Below are positions 1-7,803 of a stretch of 64,000 nt of DNA, in pieces. The DNA comes from QHWT01 sp963755695 (GTDB lineage: Bacteria > Acidobacteriota > Vicinamibacteria > Vicinamibacterales > 2-12-FULL-66-21), in assembly GCA_963755695.1 (NCBI GenBank), contig CAVWLB010000010.1, positions 496,001-560,000 on the forward strand, in the 5' to 3' direction. The translations under genes and the position numbers were made by a program. The notes under the pieces are model-generated. The model ran no database searches, was not told where the DNA came from, and was given only the letters and a program-made list of their open reading frames with translations. The number at the start of each line of letters is the position of its first letter. Within the stretch, counting starts at the first letter, position 1.

Positions 1-242
1 TCTCGTGCGTCATCGTCCTCGGAGACGATCAACACGACCGATCGACTCGGGTCGAAAGGTACGAGCGACACGCGACCACCCCGCCCTCGGAAGGAACCGG
101 AGCGGAAAGACTAGCACGGGAACTGAGTTCCCTCCATATATCCGTCGTGCCCTACGTTCACTTACCGCATCGAATCTCACACTCAACCGAGGCGGCCGAG
201 TGAGAGGCTCAGTGCAAACGGCACCAGCCGTCAGCGACAACG

Positions 243-620
243 CTATGAAGCCGATGTGGAATGGTGCGGCAGACAGCGGCGCACGACCGTTATTAGTTCG
301 TCGCTCGTTATCGGCTTTCGTAGCACACAGAAGACCTCGTGATGGTCGAGAGGCTCAGGGGAACCGGTGATGACCACGACGGGGATGCGACGCGTGTGTG
401 CTGATGCCGCAATCTCTCGGAGCACAGCATGTCCACTGACGTGCGGAAGCATCAGGTCGAGAACCATGAGATCGGGGACGCCGCGATCGATCAGAATAAG
501 CGCGTCGAGGCCATTCGCCGCTTCCTTCACGTCGAAACCCTCGATCGCGAGCACGATCCGGTACAGACGTCGAAGCTCCTCATCATCTTCGACGACTAGG
601 AGCATGCGAGGCCGCATCAT
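243..620 (-). CDS. Stand-alone response regulator receiver protein
   Basis: A 125-residue protein made of one CheY-like receiver domain and no output domain. Visible residues are the acidic cluster E11-D12-D13, the phospho-acceptor D55 in VLDLMLP, T85 in VITGS and K102 in LRKPI, so it should be phosphorylatable. The family acts in the cytoplasm as a phosphate-accepting switch that docks on a partner protein. No histidine kinase lies next to it. The start is one of two adjacent ATG codons, and no strong ribosome binding site decides between them. The partner and pathway cannot be told from the sequence. Confidence 0.85.
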   Translation of the reverse strand: MMRPRMLLVVEDDEELRRLYRIVLAIEGFDVKEAANGLDALILIDRGVPDLMVLDLMLPHVSGHAVLREIAASAHTRRIPVVVITGSPEPLDHHEVFCVLRKPITSDELITVVRRCLPHHSTSAS

Positions 621-992
621 ATGGGCACCCGGAGCATATGAAGCGATTCGTGAGGAATAAAGGCTGGCGGCTCCGTTGTTTGCACCGCCTTCAGCTCGAG
701 CGCGTCGCTTCGGAAATCCAGAACCCTGGTGTGCAAGTCGAAAGCCGATTGGGGTACTGACAGGTCGCGAGCCGATGACACTTCGCGGTTAGTCGCTCAG
801 CATTGTCGATGGACTGGAGCGTTGGCGCTGTTGGGGTGCGCGTTTGGTTCTTTGATAGTTGAATAAGTCAAGTCCCGGTGCGGGCTCAAGCTGACGACAT
901 GATTATGCCGGCGTCGGAGAGTCCGATGAGCACGGCTGGCCTTGGAACTGAACTGAATCAGGCGGTGTGGATGTTGCTACGTTTGGGTCCAA
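621..992. other. Intergenic stretch with no recognisable gene
   Basis: About 370 bases between two divergently transcribed receiver genes. It probably contains both promoters, but I see no convincing -35/-10 pair, no RNA gene and no repeat. Confidence 0.4.
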
Positions 993-1655
993 ATGACCCG
1001 CCGGAGCATAGGCGGCTCACACTCGCCGAAGGTTCTACTGATCCTTGAGGATTCGTCTACGCTTGAGACGTATTCGCGCTACTTCGGGTCGGCCGGAATG
1101 TGGGTGTCGACGGCGACCGCCCCCGGCGTTGGACTGGCCCATGCGCGTGAGCTACGTCCAAACCTTTTAGTGACCGACATCAGATTCGGCGGTCGACCGA
1201 CCGGAGTGCATCTACTCCGGATGGTGAAGCAGGACACTCGAACGGCTGACGTTCCGGTCGTGGTGTTAACCGCGAACACCGAGGCCGTGCCTGCAGAAAC
1301 CCATACGCACGCCGACGCGATACTAGTCAAACCTGTGTTGCCGGATGTGCTGCTCACGAAGGCACAGGCTCGTCTCAAGCGCAGTACCCCGCTTGAGACG
1401 AGCAACGCGGTCGCGCTACAGCCTGAGCGTTCCGTGCGCAGGAAGACATCTGCCGCCAGACGCCGTGGCCGAAAACTCAAGCCGGACCCACGCCGTTGTC
1501 CGCGGGACTGTCCGCGATGTGGTTCCCCTTTGGAATGGTTTGCGCGCACCACCCTCCACAACGTCGAATGCGACTTCTACTGTTGGTGTCTCAACGGTTG
1601 CGGCCTCTACTGTTACGACCGAGCCGCGAGAGATTGGATCAAAATCACCGGATAA
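993..1655 (+). CDS. Receiver domain fused to a C-terminal cysteine-rich (zinc-ribbon-like) domain
   Basis: A 220-residue protein. Residues 12-125 form a CheY-like receiver with acidic pair E19-D20, phospho-acceptor D62 in VTDIR, T93 in VLTAN and K113 in VKP. A basic linker (about 145-168) leads to a domain with eight cysteines at 169, 173, 176, 193, 197, 199, 203 and 207, in a Cx3Cx2C...Cx3CxCx3Cx3C pattern. Spacing of this kind suggests one or two bound zinc ions. The output domain is not one of the standard DNA-binding, GGDEF, HD-GYP or PP2C outputs. The basic linker and zinc module would suit nucleic-acid or protein binding, but that is inference. No kinase is adjacent. Confidence 0.75.
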   Translation: MTRRSIGGSHSPKVLLILEDSSTLETYSRYFGSAGMWVSTATAPGVGLAHARELRPNLLVTDIRFGGRPTGVHLLRMVKQDTRTADVPVVVLTANTEAVPAETHTHADAILVKPVLPDVLLTKAQARLKRSTPLETSNAVALQPERSVRRKTSAARRRGRKLKPDPRRCPRDCPRCGSPLEWFARTTLHNVECDFYCWCLNGCGLYCYDRAARDWIKITG

Positions 1656-1895
1656 ATCGCACCGCTTCCGTTCCGCTCACGCGCACGATCCCCGGAGCGG
1701 TCAACCTCGGCGTCCGATCCCTGATGACCTCGGCATGCCTCTCTAGAGGCTGACTTCTGCGAGATGTCAATCGTGAACCGATCAGCAATTGTGCCCGCCG
1801 CGGACGCACACAAGATGCTACACTTCGCGTATCCCTTTACTGAGCCATCCGCAATCCCTACGGATTCCTCATCTGAGGAATTCCGAGGTGTGCAG

Positions 1896-2102
1896 ATGGC
1901 CAGGCTCATCCTCGTAAACACAATTGTTCAGCGCTACGTGAACATCCCCTGCCCAAGCAGAAAACATAAGCGATCTATCGTTACGTTTAGGGACCACAGC
2001 GTGGCGGCGATGTTCTGCGTCCACTGTGAACGTGCGTGGACGGAATCGTCCAACCATCCCGAACTTCGCGACATCGCCACCGACAGCGCTCGTTACTTCT
2101 AA
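1896..2102 (+). CDS. Small putative zinc-ribbon protein
   Basis: A 68-residue protein with CPSRKH near residue 15 and FCVHC near residue 45, which could provide a Cys/His metal site, followed by AWTESSNHPELRD. The ATG at 1896 is chosen because GAGGTG lies just upstream; an in-frame upstream ATG at 1764 lacks such a site. I recognise no named family. Small zinc-ribbon proteins of this size are often seen as orphans in acidobacterial genomes. Function unknown. Confidence 0.5.
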   Translation: MARLILVNTIVQRYVNIPCPSRKHKRSIVTFRDHSVAAMFCVHCERAWTESSNHPELRDIATDSARYF

Positions 2103-2300
2103 AACGGCTATCGGTTGTTCTCATCCTCAAGGGCGCGAGTTTGCGGCGCGGGTCGGACGCAGTCGCCGACGAAACCGCGATTCACAAACCATTCTCTATC
2201 TGGATGGCGAGCAGTTGCTCGAGGGCCGTCCGGGTCGCGAAGCGGAAGGGCGTTGCGCGGTGACGTGTTGACAGTGGCAACAGCATTTTTGCAGTGACCG

Positions 2301-2330
2301 TTGACCGACATACACACGAATGTGTATCAT
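2301..2330 (+). promoter_or_regulatory. Sigma70-type promoter with embedded palindromic operator
   Basis: TTGACC at 2301-2306 and TATCAT at 2325-2330 are 18 bases apart. A perfect inverted repeat, ATACACA / TGTGTAT with a 4-base centre, occupies 2310-2327 and overlaps the spacer and -10. Transcription would begin at about 2337, the A of the next gene's ATG, so the message may be leaderless. The palindrome is the obvious candidate operator for the ribbon-helix-helix product made from this promoter. Confidence 0.6.
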
Positions 2331-2336
2331 CGGCGC

Positions 2337-2522
2337 ATGTCACCGAAGACGCGATTTCAGATTCTCCTGGAACCCGAACAACTCGACGTACTGAGGAAGA
2401 TCCAGACGCGCACCGGTGCTCCGGTTGCGTCACAGATTCGGCGGGCGGTGGAGGACTGGATCGCGAAAAGCGGTGAGAAGAAAGCGGAGCGTCCGCGGGC
2501 GCATTCCCGCAAACGCTCCTAA
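2337..2522 (+). CDS. Ribbon-helix-helix (CopG/Arc-type) transcriptional regulator
   Basis: A 61-residue protein beginning MSPKTRFQILLEPEQ. The order is a short beta strand (TRFQILL), a helix (PEQLDVLRKIQTRTG) and a second helix (PVASQIRRAVEDWIA), followed by a basic tail, which is the classic RHH_1 layout. Such proteins bind palindromic operators as dimers and often repress their own operon. The start is chosen at 2337 because the promoter places the transcript start there and an upstream in-frame ATG lies inside the promoter. It heads a same-strand set with two small ORFs and an integrase, so it may control excision or maintenance of the element. Confidence 0.75.
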   Translation: MSPKTRFQILLEPEQLDVLRKIQTRTGAPVASQIRRAVEDWIAKSGEKKAERPRAHSRKRS

Positions 2523-2600
2523 CCGTCAACCTGGGTGTTGGGCAGGTCGGCGATTGCTACACAGTGTAGCCCCCGCCGGCCCTCGAAAGAGAGGCCAAAA

Positions 2601-2891
2601 ATGCCACGTACGTCCCTGAAGAAAGCAAAGACCGTCGATTCCGTCCAACTCGCGAAAGACGCGGCCGATGACCTCTTCGGTCAGATCGCGACAGATTTCA
2701 ACCAGATCCAAGAAGGCAACGGCGCCACGATTCCCGATGTCGTCGACAAAATCCGAGAGGCCCTGATCGCGGAGTACGTTTCGCAAGGCGGAGCGAGGGA
2801 CGCGGAGGGTGAGGACGACGGCTTCGCGGTGGAGGCCGGCTATCTGGTCGGCGTGCAGGTCGGCCTCCGGATGCGTCAAGGCGGGGCGTGA
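2601..2891 (+). CDS. Small hypothetical protein of the integrase cassette
   Basis: A 96-residue acidic protein starting MPRTSLKKAKTVDSVQ. GAGAGG sits about 6 bases before the ATG. It is predicted largely helical with no signal peptide, membrane span or catalytic motif that I recognise. Its stop overlaps the start of the next ORF by one base (TGATG), so the two are probably translationally coupled. Position between the RHH regulator and the integrase suggests a role in the mobile element, such as an accessory or excision factor, but no motif proves this. Confidence 0.55.
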   Translation: MPRTSLKKAKTVDSVQLAKDAADDLFGQIATDFNQIQEGNGATIPDVVDKIREALIAEYVSQGGARDAEGEDDGFAVEAGYLVGVQVGLRMRQGGA

Positions 2892-3088
2892 TGGCAGTCA
2901 TCGATCAAGAACTTCATCGCCTACTGCTCAATCTCGCAGACGCGATCCGCGACGTACCGGAAGGCCTCGAGTACGACAGCCTCACGAAGCGTTTTAGCGC
3001 GCTGCTTTTTCATGTGCAATCGAAGGGTGTGATACCGCTCGGACATTGGGTGCTGGAGTCCCGAAAGCCGAGAAGGGAGGGCGACTAA
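2891..3088 (+). CDS. Small hypothetical protein immediately upstream of the integrase
   Basis: A 65-residue protein (MAVIDQELHRLLLNLADA at the N terminus) with a helical first half and a basic C terminus. It overlaps its upstream neighbour by one base and the integrase start by one base (TAATG), a tight three-gene operon. In many integrative elements the ORF just before int encodes a small directionality factor. Size and place fit that, but the sequence shows no recognisable excisionase helix-turn-helix, so the role is open. Confidence 0.5.
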   Translation: MAVIDQELHRLLLNLADAIRDVPEGLEYDSLTKRFSALLFHVQSKGVIPLGHWVLESRKPRREGD

Positions 3089-4183
3089 TGGGACAACTCC
3101 GCAAGCGCGGCGGCGTGTGGTGGATGCGCTACTACCGCAACGGCCGCCGATTCGAAGAGAGCGCACACACAAGTAACTACGAAGAGGCGCGGGGGCTCTT
3201 GAGGGTGAAAGAGGGGGAGATCGCGAAGGGGGCGCCGATCACGTCAGCGACGGGGCGCCTCCGATTCGAAGAGGCGGCAGAGGACATCGACGCGGACTAT
3301 CAGATCAACGGCAAGCGCTCGCTGCGGGATCTGAAAAATCGGATCACTCACCACCTGGCGCCGTTCTTTGCCGGTCGGCGCATGAACAGCATCACCACCA
3401 GCGACATTCGCGCCTACGCCAAGCAGCGCCTCCAGGCGGGGGCGAAGCCGGCGACCATCAATCGCGAACTCTCGGCGCTGCGGCGCATGTTTGTGCTCGC
3501 TGTGAAGGCGGGCAAGCTGATGGTCCGGCCGCATATCCCGATGCTCGCCGAGAACAACGTCCGGACGGGGTTCTTCGAGCGGGACACCTTCGAGGCGGTC
3601 CGTGCGGCGCTACCGGACGACCTCCGGCCGATTGCGACGTTCGCGTATCTGACCGGCTGGCGCCTCAGCGAAATCCTGTCGCTCCAGTGGCGTCAGGTCG
3701 ATCTGCAGGTCGGGACGGTGCGCTTGGACCCCGGCACGACGAAGAACCGAGACGGGCGGCTCTTCCCCTACCGGCATCATCTACCGGAGCTGCGCGACCT
3801 GCTGGAGGCCCAGCGACGCGCCACGACGGCCGTCGAGACGCTGAAGGGCGTGATCTGCCCGTGGGTGTTCCATCGGCGAGGGAAGCCCGTACAGCAGTCT
3901 GCGGGGCGCCTGGACGGCGGCCTGTGAGAGGGCGGGCTGTCCCGGCATGCTGCGGCACGATTTCCGGCGGACGGCCGTCCGGAATCTCGAGCGGGCGGGC
4001 GTGTCGCGCAGTGTCGCGATGCAACTGACCGGACACCGCACGGAAGCGGTCTATCGGCGGTACGCGATTGTCAGCGAGCAAGACCTCGGCGAAGGGCTCG
4101 AAAAGCTCGGACAACTCGGGACGGGGACAATCGCGGGGACAAAACGGCGCCGCGGGCGCGTCAGCGCGTTCCCGAAAGCGTGA
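3088..4183 (+). pseudogene. Tyrosine recombinase (phage/island-type integrase), frameshifted
   Basis: A site-specific recombinase that would integrate and excise an element at the adjacent tRNA-Leu. The N-terminal part (MGQLRKRGGVWWMRYYRNGRR) is the arm-type binding domain; a SAM-like core-binding domain follows at about residues 70-165. The catalytic domain shows the first arginine in GWRLSEIL, HDFRR (H-x-x-R), GHR and the nucleophile tyrosine in AVYRRYAI. One frame change near 3897 (around CAGCAGTCTGCGGGG) separates the second half of the catalytic domain; all motifs are present across it. This is either a recent inactivation or a sequencing indel. The gene points at the 5' end of tRNA-Leu, 21 bases away. 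Confidence 0.85.
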
Positions 4184-4204
4184 AATACTAAGGATTCCTG
4201 CTAC

Positions 4205-4291
4205 GCCGGGGTGGCGGAACTGGCAGACGCATCGGACTTAAAATCCGAAGGTCCCGCAAGGGGCGTGCGGGTTCGATTCCCGCCCCCGGCA
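4205..4291 (+). tRNA. tRNA-Leu (anticodon UAA)
   Basis: A class II tRNA. The 7-bp acceptor stem is GCCGGGG with CCCCGGC at 4284-4290, the anticodon loop CTTAAAA places TAA at 4239-4241, a long variable arm follows, and the T-loop is TTCGATT. CCA is not encoded. It is the attachment site of at least one integrative element: an integrase gene ends just before its 5' end, a decayed integrase sits just after its 3' end, and its 3' half is repeated at 10347-10404. Confidence 0.95.
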
Positions 4292-4297
4292 CAAAAA

Positions 4298-4474
4298 TCA
4301 ATCAGTTACGGGCACGCCTGAACTGCCGCACCAGACCATCTCGCCGGGATTGTCCCTTTTTGTCCCTGCTGACGCCGCCAGCTTGCTGACCGCGTCGCGG
4401 AGATCGTTCTCATTGACGATGTTGTAACGATCGAACACGGACCTCGTCTTGTGGCCGGTGAGCAGCATCGCGGT
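4298..4474 (-). pseudogene. C-terminal remnant of a second tyrosine recombinase
   Basis: Reading the minus strand from about 4474 down to a stop at 4298 gives AMLLTGHKTRSVFDRYNIVN followed by a hydrophilic tail. This is the GHxxxxxxxxxY end of a phage-type integrase, including the nucleophile tyrosine. Upstream of 4475 the frame meets a stop and no integrase sequence continues, so only the last 58 residues survive. It points toward the 3' end of tRNA-Leu, the normal position for the integrase of an island that entered the 3' half of a tRNA. It is therefore the likely former integrase of the 4.2-10.4 kb island. Confidence 0.75.
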
Positions 4475-5179
4475 TTTCTATCGTTCGTATTGATCGTGTC
4501 CGAGGACGCGGACGCGCGAGAGACGTACGGGAATTAAGACACACCACACCGTTTGCATCTCTCAGTGCCAGTCGCTGTTCTGCGAGGACGCGCTAATGCA
4601 CGACACCGCCGTCCGCATTGCCGTCAGCCAGAAAACAGCACGCCCAGGGCTTGTGCGGCCGCGCATAACATCAGGGCATCGCCGGTCGCGTCGGCGCCAC
4701 CGAGGTCGGTCGAAACCGGAGAACTCTGATCTCGAATGGCTCTGATCCTCTCGCCGCTTCGGCACCTATGCGCTTGTCCTGCCCGTCGTGGGGGTCTCAA
4801 ACGGTATTCACAAGTGCGTTTTGTGGAAAATGAACCCGCCAACGACTATCACGTAGGTGTCAGCTCCCATCGTCCACGAGCTCCGTCAGGGCGAGGCGGG
4901 TAGCGCGGTGTTCAGGTCGCCAGACCCGGCGGGGAGGGGTTGGCGTTTCCCAACGACGACGTCCGCATCGCGCTGACCGGCGGCAACAAACAGTTAATAC
5001 TCGGGCTGGACTCCCGCAAGGCTTACCGCGAACCTAGAAGCCATCTCATAATTAGCCGTGGCGACCGGGTCAATCCAGCCGTGTTGACGAAGGAGCCTTA
5101 GTGCCTGAGCGGCCGCCTCGTAAAGAGATCTGCCGTTACTTCTACGAAACATGGAGTAGGCTGTCGCTCGAGGAGACCT
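4475..5179. other. Gene-poor island DNA
   Basis: About 700 bases beyond the integrase remnant with no convincing gene on either strand. Short open frames have no ribosome binding sites or recognisable motifs. It looks like decayed mobile-element DNA plus the promoter region of the radical SAM gene. Confidence 0.4.
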
Positions 5180-6793
5180 ATGCGCGTTGTGCTCGTGCAC
5201 GTTCGTGACCCTCAGTTCTACGCCATTCCCCGGAAGAAGACCCCGAAGAGCGGCCGGCTGCAGGTCATGGGCTTCCCGCCGATCGGCATCATGTCGCTCA
5301 GCTCGGTGCTCAAGCGCGCCGGCCACGAGTGCTTCATCTTCGACCAGGCCAACCCCGCGACGCCCAACGACGTCATCGTCAGCGAGATTCGGAGAATCAA
5401 GCCGCATTTGGTCGGCCTGAGTTTCCTGTCGACCACGAGCTACCCGTACGCCAAGATCCTGGCTCGCTTGGTCCGGGCCGCCGATTCGCACGTCAAGATT
5501 GCCTTCGGCGGCGTCTTCGCGTCGCTGAACGCACAGCTCGTCAAGCTGCAGGTTCCAGAGGTCGACTTCGTCTGTCGTGGCGACGGCGAACAGCTCATCC
5601 TCGACCTTCTTGAGCGGATTGACGATCCGGAGACCGTCACGGGCGTTACCTGGCAGAAGGACGGCAAGATCCAGCACAACGCCAACCGGATTCCAGAGCG
5701 AAACCTGGACCAGTGGCCATTCCCCGACCGGTCCGGCCTGGCCCTCGATTTCGTGGAGTCGATGCCCTTGGACGTCCCCGCGGTCCTCTCGCTGGACCGC
5801 TTCACGACGATGCAAACGTCTCGGGGATGTCCGTGGCCGTGCGTCTTTTGCGACATCCCGATTTTCAACGAGGGGAAGTGGCGGGCCAGGAGCGCCGGCT
5901 CCGTGGTGAAGGAGATGAAGGAGCTGCAGGACCAGGGGTACGGGGCCGTGTACTTCGTGGACGACCACTTCCTTCTCCAGCCAAAACGGATCCAGGCGAT
6001 CTGCAACGGGATCAATGAGAACGCGATCACGATTGAGTGGGGGTGCGAGGGGCGCGTCGACTCGGTCTGCATGGACCTCTTCCCCGCCATGGCAAAGGCA
6101 CATTGCCGGACGCTGATGTTTGGCATCGAAAGCGGGAGTCAGAAGATCCTCGACCGCCTGAAAAAGGAGCAGACGCTCCAACAGATCGAGATGGCAGTGG
6201 ACCGGGCGAAGGACGCGGGGATCGAAATCGTTCACGGGTTCTTCGTCGTGGGCATCCCCGACGAGACCGAGGAGGATCTGCGGGCAACGTTCCGGTTCGC
6301 CTCGAAGCTCCGGATCGATACGTTCGGCTTCAACCGGCTGTGTGTGTATCGGGGAACACCACTGTGGCAGGAGTTCCTGAGGCGCGGTCTCGTGAACGAC
6401 GCGACGGACTGGTATAAGTACTTCAAGTGCACGTCGATCGATCCAACATGCCTGCCGGGTGAGGAAGTCCATCGGATCCGGTCGGAAGAGATGCGAAAGC
6501 TGATCCTGTACAAGCTGACGCACCACCCAGCACAGGCGATCACGCTCCTGCGACGATTCGTGCGGTACATGCCGCTCGCCGACGTGATCTATTTGCTGGT
6601 GAAGCCGTTTCTCGGGAAGAAACGGGGCGCGACGAAGGCGGAAGTCATCTCTCGGGCGGTGGAGCACGGGGACCTCAAGGGCGCAGCGGCTGACCTGACG
6701 CTGCTGGCCGACGCGGCACTCGAGAACGCAATTCACCAATCCAGGGCCGAGCGTGCGCGCCTCGAGGCGGAAGCGGACCAGCCGCCGGCCTGA
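5180..6793 (+). CDS. B12-binding-type radical SAM protein
   Basis: A 537-residue enzyme, intact in one frame. Residues 1-165 match the cobalamin-binding fold found before the radical SAM core in class B proteins; a DxHxxG cobalt-ligand motif is not visible. The radical SAM core starts around residue 205 with a CxxxCxxC cluster motif, SRGCPWPCVFCD (C217, C221, C224), for a 4Fe-4S cluster. Later signatures include WGCEGRVD, LMFGIESGS and GFFVVGIPDE. A helical tail of about 110 residues follows, with no clear fold. GAGGAG lies 6 bases before the ATG. The class includes methyltransferases and ring-forming enzymes; the substrate cannot be inferred. No co-transcribed partner is visible, and the gene is cargo of the tRNA-Leu island. 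Confidence 0.85.
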   Translation: MRVVLVHVRDPQFYAIPRKKTPKSGRLQVMGFPPIGIMSLSSVLKRAGHECFIFDQANPATPNDVIVSEIRRIKPHLVGLSFLSTTSYPYAKILARLVRAADSHVKIAFGGVFASLNAQLVKLQVPEVDFVCRGDGEQLILDLLERIDDPETVTGVTWQKDGKIQHNANRIPERNLDQWPFPDRSGLALDFVESMPLDVPAVLSLDRFTTMQTSRGCPWPCVFCDIPIFNEGKWRARSAGSVVKEMKELQDQGYGAVYFVDDHFLLQPKRIQAICNGINENAITIEWGCEGRVDSVCMDLFPAMAKAHCRTLMFGIESGSQKILDRLKKEQTLQQIEMAVDRAKDAGIEIVHGFFVVGIPDETEEDLRATFRFASKLRIDTFGFNRLCVYRGTPLWQEFLRRGLVNDATDWYKYFKCTSIDPTCLPGEEVHRIRSEEMRKLILYKLTHHPAQAITLLRRFVRYMPLADVIYLLVKPFLGKKRGATKAEVISRAVEHGDLKGAAADLTLLADAALENAIHQSRAERARLEAEADQPPA

Positions 6794-7803
6794 GGCTTCC
6801 TAAGAGCAACCAAGCCAGTTCTCGCTCCGCCGTCGAAGGCCTGAGCACAGCGGCACTTAATCATCTGCACGATGACTCCAGTAACTCGATTGGCGCGCTG
6901 CTGCCTCACATCGCTGCCGTGGAGCGCGGGCATCAGTGCCTCACGTTTGAGGAGCGACCGCCCTGTGCCCTTGAACAAGCGTCGTGGGCAGTACGCGCTC
7001 AGGCCTCTACACCGATTTGGGAGGCAGACTGCCGAAGATCGTCGCCGAGGGGGACGTCGTCAACGGCAAGGCCGTGAGGACGCTCTCCTTCGGCCCAGGC
7101 GGCTTCGACGGCCTGCACGGTGGCCTTCGCGACGACCTTCGCCGACGGCAGCGCCGGGATCGGCCGCGCGAGCACGTGCGTGCCGACATTCACGCTACTT
7201 CGCCGCTGAGGAGTAGGTTTCGGAGGTCTTGTTACGCGCTCTTTTTGAAGGTAGACGAAGATCGGCCGCTTCGCATCGAATAACCCGGCGGCCCGAGTTG
7301 TGACGCGCACGACGCCGCCGATATGCTTGCGGAATGTAAGTGCACGTCAGCCAAAAACAGTACGTCGTGCATTTGGATTCACGACATGCCGAACGGCTCC
7401 TTGAGCAGCTCTGCTTCGGGCTGACGCTCGACTCATTTGCCCAGCGCTCAAGCGCCTTCAGCGGCACGTTGTGCGTGATGGCTGAAGCTGCGGTCCCATC
7501 GCAAAACACCGTCTGGCGTCAGTCGATCGCTCCAGCCTTCGTTTCAACCGCGCGAGAGCCTTGGCCGCGCATTCCATACGCATGGCCGTTTCACGTTTGG
7601 GCACGATCCTTTAGGAGACGATCACAGGCAGGAAAGCATTCGAGGGGACGAGTCCCAGCGAACGTGATCTCCGCGATCCTGTCATCGACCCTCCGGCGGT
7701 TTGCCGAGCTCGGCTGAAACGATTGTTCTCGACTCATCGGATCAGCGGCGAGCAGCCGTGCCGGTGCTATCATCGCCCTACCTCCTCATCCAAAGCAGGC
7801 GCC
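6794..7803. other. Gene-poor, probably decayed island segment
   Basis: About 1 kb with only short, unrelated open frames. A minus-strand frame over roughly 6999-7330 is the longest with protein-like composition (VVRVTTRAAGLFDAKRPIF), but it matches no family I know and has no clear start. I call no gene here. Confidence 0.4.

Noticed and set aside
1..242. Overlapping open frames at the left edge
   Set aside because: Both strands give basic, motif-free peptides without ribosome binding sites; nothing supports a gene.
4994..6739. A 581-codon open frame on the minus strand
   Set aside because: It is antisense to the radical SAM gene, which has the cluster motif, a ribosome binding site and full family length. 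The antisense frame has no recognisable motif; such frames are common opposite GC-rich genes.
6999..7310. Minus-strand frame of about 100 codons
   Set aside because: Protein-like composition in part, but no clear start, no family and no supporting neighbour; kept only as a note under the gene-poor segment.
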